Shown here: piece by piece, positions 62,255-64,000 of the stretch | Layout of the letters: each line of letters starts with the position of its first letter | How positions within the stretch are numbered: position 1 is the first letter of the stretch | Source of the DNA: Nymphaea colorata | Taxonomy: Eukaryota > Streptophyta > Magnoliopsida > Nymphaeales > Nymphaeaceae | Direction of reading: 5' to 3' | DNA length: 64,000 bases | NCBI RefSeq assembly: GCF_008831285.2 | Contig: NC_045138.2 | Span: 33,637,934-33,701,933, forward strand | The notes under the pieces: generated by a model | Databases searched by the model: none | The model's input: the letters and a program-made list of their open reading frames with translations, nothing else | Told to the model about the DNA's origin: nothing | Position numbers and translations under genes: made by a program

Positions 62255-63630
62255 AACCTGATGTTTCCATCCCCAAAGACCACTACTTTCCTCGAGTTCC
62301 TGCTGCTGGTAAAGAGCTGAATGCTGAGATCTTTTGTCTGGCACCGATGGCACTTATCCACAACGAGCCCTGAATTGAGCCACATTTCAAGCTCCTGACG
62401 CTTTCTTGTGTCTTTGCTGAATTCTAAGATGGAAGTACATACAGACATGCACACGTACTGATGGTAATGGTACCCAGCCAAAAAATACATCTTTTTTCAT
62501 TTATTCCTTAAGAGTGTATCCATGCCTATGGCATTGTAGGACCCTCTAATCCATGAATTAGGTTCTTAGAATTAAATTCTCAGGGTGACTTCTGTCACAA
62601 GAACTAATTTGTGGACATGGAAACAAATCCCACTACTGTGTTCAACTTATGAAAGTGGGATTAATTCCAGATTCAACTTGTCGACAATCGCAAAGCTCTC
62701 TCTCTCTCTCTCGCTGGATGGAGATCATTCACTACGGCACTGAATTTCCATTTCTTGCTAAAACCAAAAACTTTATCGTGTTGCTGACGGTTTCCAATAA
62801 AAGTGAATCGTAAAAGGTTCATTATTGACTCATGCTTTGTTCATTTTGAGGAACCACACCAAGTGAGCAACTTCAGTTTGAACAAACTCGTTAATCATCT
62901 TCTAACTCACATTCGGGATGAACTGTCATGCCTCTGGCAAATACTGCCTTTCCCTGACTGCAATAGTAAAATCAGCATCTTCTGCCACACCAGATATGCT
63001 CCCTTGAATGCAATGTCTCCAGATTCATAGAAACTGGCAACAGGTTGCAGTAAGGCCAAATCTCTAACTATGGTCTAGTTAAGCAAATCACCAAATATGT
63101 AAGGGAGTGCCAATGATGACAACTAAGTGGTAAAACAGTTTACAAAACGTGAGTCAGAATGACAACTAATGATGCACACCGAACATGGACTATGAATATC
63201 ACTCGAACAGGATACAGAAATGCCAAAATAAATTGAAGGGGCGGAGCCAGAATTTTTTTTTTTTTTTTTTTCCATGGGGCACTAAGCATATAATTAACAA
63301 ATTTATGGGACAGTGACCTGGGTCCTGTGGGGCTGTCCTAGATAACTAGACCGAAATCCACCAAAGTTTAACCACTAATTTAAACTTTCATACAATGAGC
63401 TCCGAAGGGCATACGCCTCACGGAGCCCCCACTTAGTATACTGGTAATTAAACCAAGCTGCAGAAAACCAAATTTAATTATGAAAATTTAGCTTCATTAA
63501 CCACCTATATGTAGAAGTAAAGGTAAACCAGAAGAAATATTCACCAGAACCAATTCTTAAAGGTAAACCAGTAAGGAAATTAGAAGAAACAAAAAACTGC
63601 AGTCATCATTGCTGTCACCTCAAAGAAGCG
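62255..63630. other. Gene-free stretch
   Basis: No gene is supported. A (CT)n tract is at 62696-62712. The segment 63236-63433 begins AGGGGCGGAGCCAG, then a T18 run, and ends CTCACGGAGCCCCCAC. This resembles a widespread plant repeat with GGCGGAGCC ends, but its termini are not proven. Two AAAGGTAAACCAG words lie at about 63519 and 63560. Confidence 0.4.
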
Positions 63631-64000
63631 ATGGTAACCACAACTGATGGGGTGGTTCCATCCTTTCCGATGGTGACAAAAAAAAAAAAAGAGAAGGCAC
63701 AGACTGATCTTTCTAAGATGTTGCTAAGGCGAAGTATCAATGACAAAGTTGTTGAGGGAAGGCCACTTGATCAAAGTGATGTCAATGTGGCTGAAAATTC
63801 ATCAGTCCCCAATAATGCAGCTCTACAAGGAGAAAGCACCCCTAGGTCGTGCAAATATGTTGTGAAAGAAATACTTCAAAACTGTGCAACTTAGGAAAAG
63901 GGATCTTTAAGCTCACCGAGATCACCAAACCGTAGATTCCATATGCTTGACAACCTGCCACTTCTAAAGGATAGAGAGCTTGAAGAAGATGGCTATAATA
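63631..64000 (+). pseudogene. Unidentified coding remnant with one in-frame stop, running off the window
   Basis: From ATG 63631 the frame is open for 87 codons (LLRRSINDKVVEGRPLDQSD, NAALQGESTPRSCKYVVKEI) to a TAG at 63892-63894. It then stays open in the same frame to the window edge (KGSLSSPRSPNRRFHMLDNL, LKDRELEEDGYN). A 13-base A run near 63679 codes for consecutive Lys. The composition looks protein-like, and the frame on both sides of the TAG agrees. It may be a gene relic, or part of an exon whose true start and splice sites lie elsewhere. I do not recognise the protein. Confidence 0.35.

Noticed and set aside
1-64000. tRNA, conserved microRNA and CRISPR-like arrays
   Set aside because: I looked for tRNA B-box words in context, for the common conserved plant microRNA core sequences, and for regularly spaced repeats, and found none that hold up by eye.

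Overview
The window is nuclear DNA from a flowering plant. Evidence: intron-containing genes with GT-AG junctions and plant-specific families (auxin-conjugating GH3, a bHLH112/114/123-type factor, DUF538, a KIC/PBP1-type EF-hand protein). It also has long AT-rich gene-poor stretches with (AT)n and (GA)n tracts, Ty1/copia LTR fragments, and short terminal-inverted-repeat elements. I cannot name the species. Nothing is arranged as an operon. No tRNA or rRNA gene and no CRISPR array was recognised.

Six genes could be assembled with exon boundaries that keep the reading frame: (1) 506-856 (-), an intronless EF-hand protein; (2) 8267-12009 (-), a seven-exon bHLH factor; (3) 23633-26128 (-), SF3B5, a spliceosomal SF3b subunit whose first coding exon is only six bases; (4) 28888-32534 (+), a four-exon WDR25-type WD40 protein; (5) 46227-48732 (+), a three-exon GH3 acyl-acid-amido synthetase; (6) 56070-57243 (+), a two-exon secreted DUF538 protein. 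SF3B5 and WDR25 are divergent, and an inserted transposable element now occupies most of the space between them. The others are separate units with no visible functional link.

The clearest non-genic structure is one family of short non-autonomous elements, present four times between 21.6 and 36.5 kb. The copies begin CTATGTCAC or a variant, three of the four end GACATAG, and each is flanked by an 8-bp target duplication (one with a mismatch). This suggests hAT-type movement. Two copies bracket SF3B5. A third sits inside a decayed Ty1/copia element (33364-36043, minus strand) that keeps two LTRs, a primer-binding site, a gag start, a damaged zinc knuckle and the tail of pol. A solo LTR with a perfect 5-bp target duplication lies at 61854-62249.

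The stretches 0.97-8.2 kb, 12.1-21.6 kb, 38.5-46.0 kb, 48.7-56.0 kb and 57.3-61.8 kb hold no gene I can support. Two possible coding remnants remain unidentified: 37781-38529, with a frame change and a stop, and 63631 to the window end, with one in-frame stop. I found no sign of a wholly new biological system. The transposon family, its nesting history and the unidentified remnants are the parts most worth a second look.
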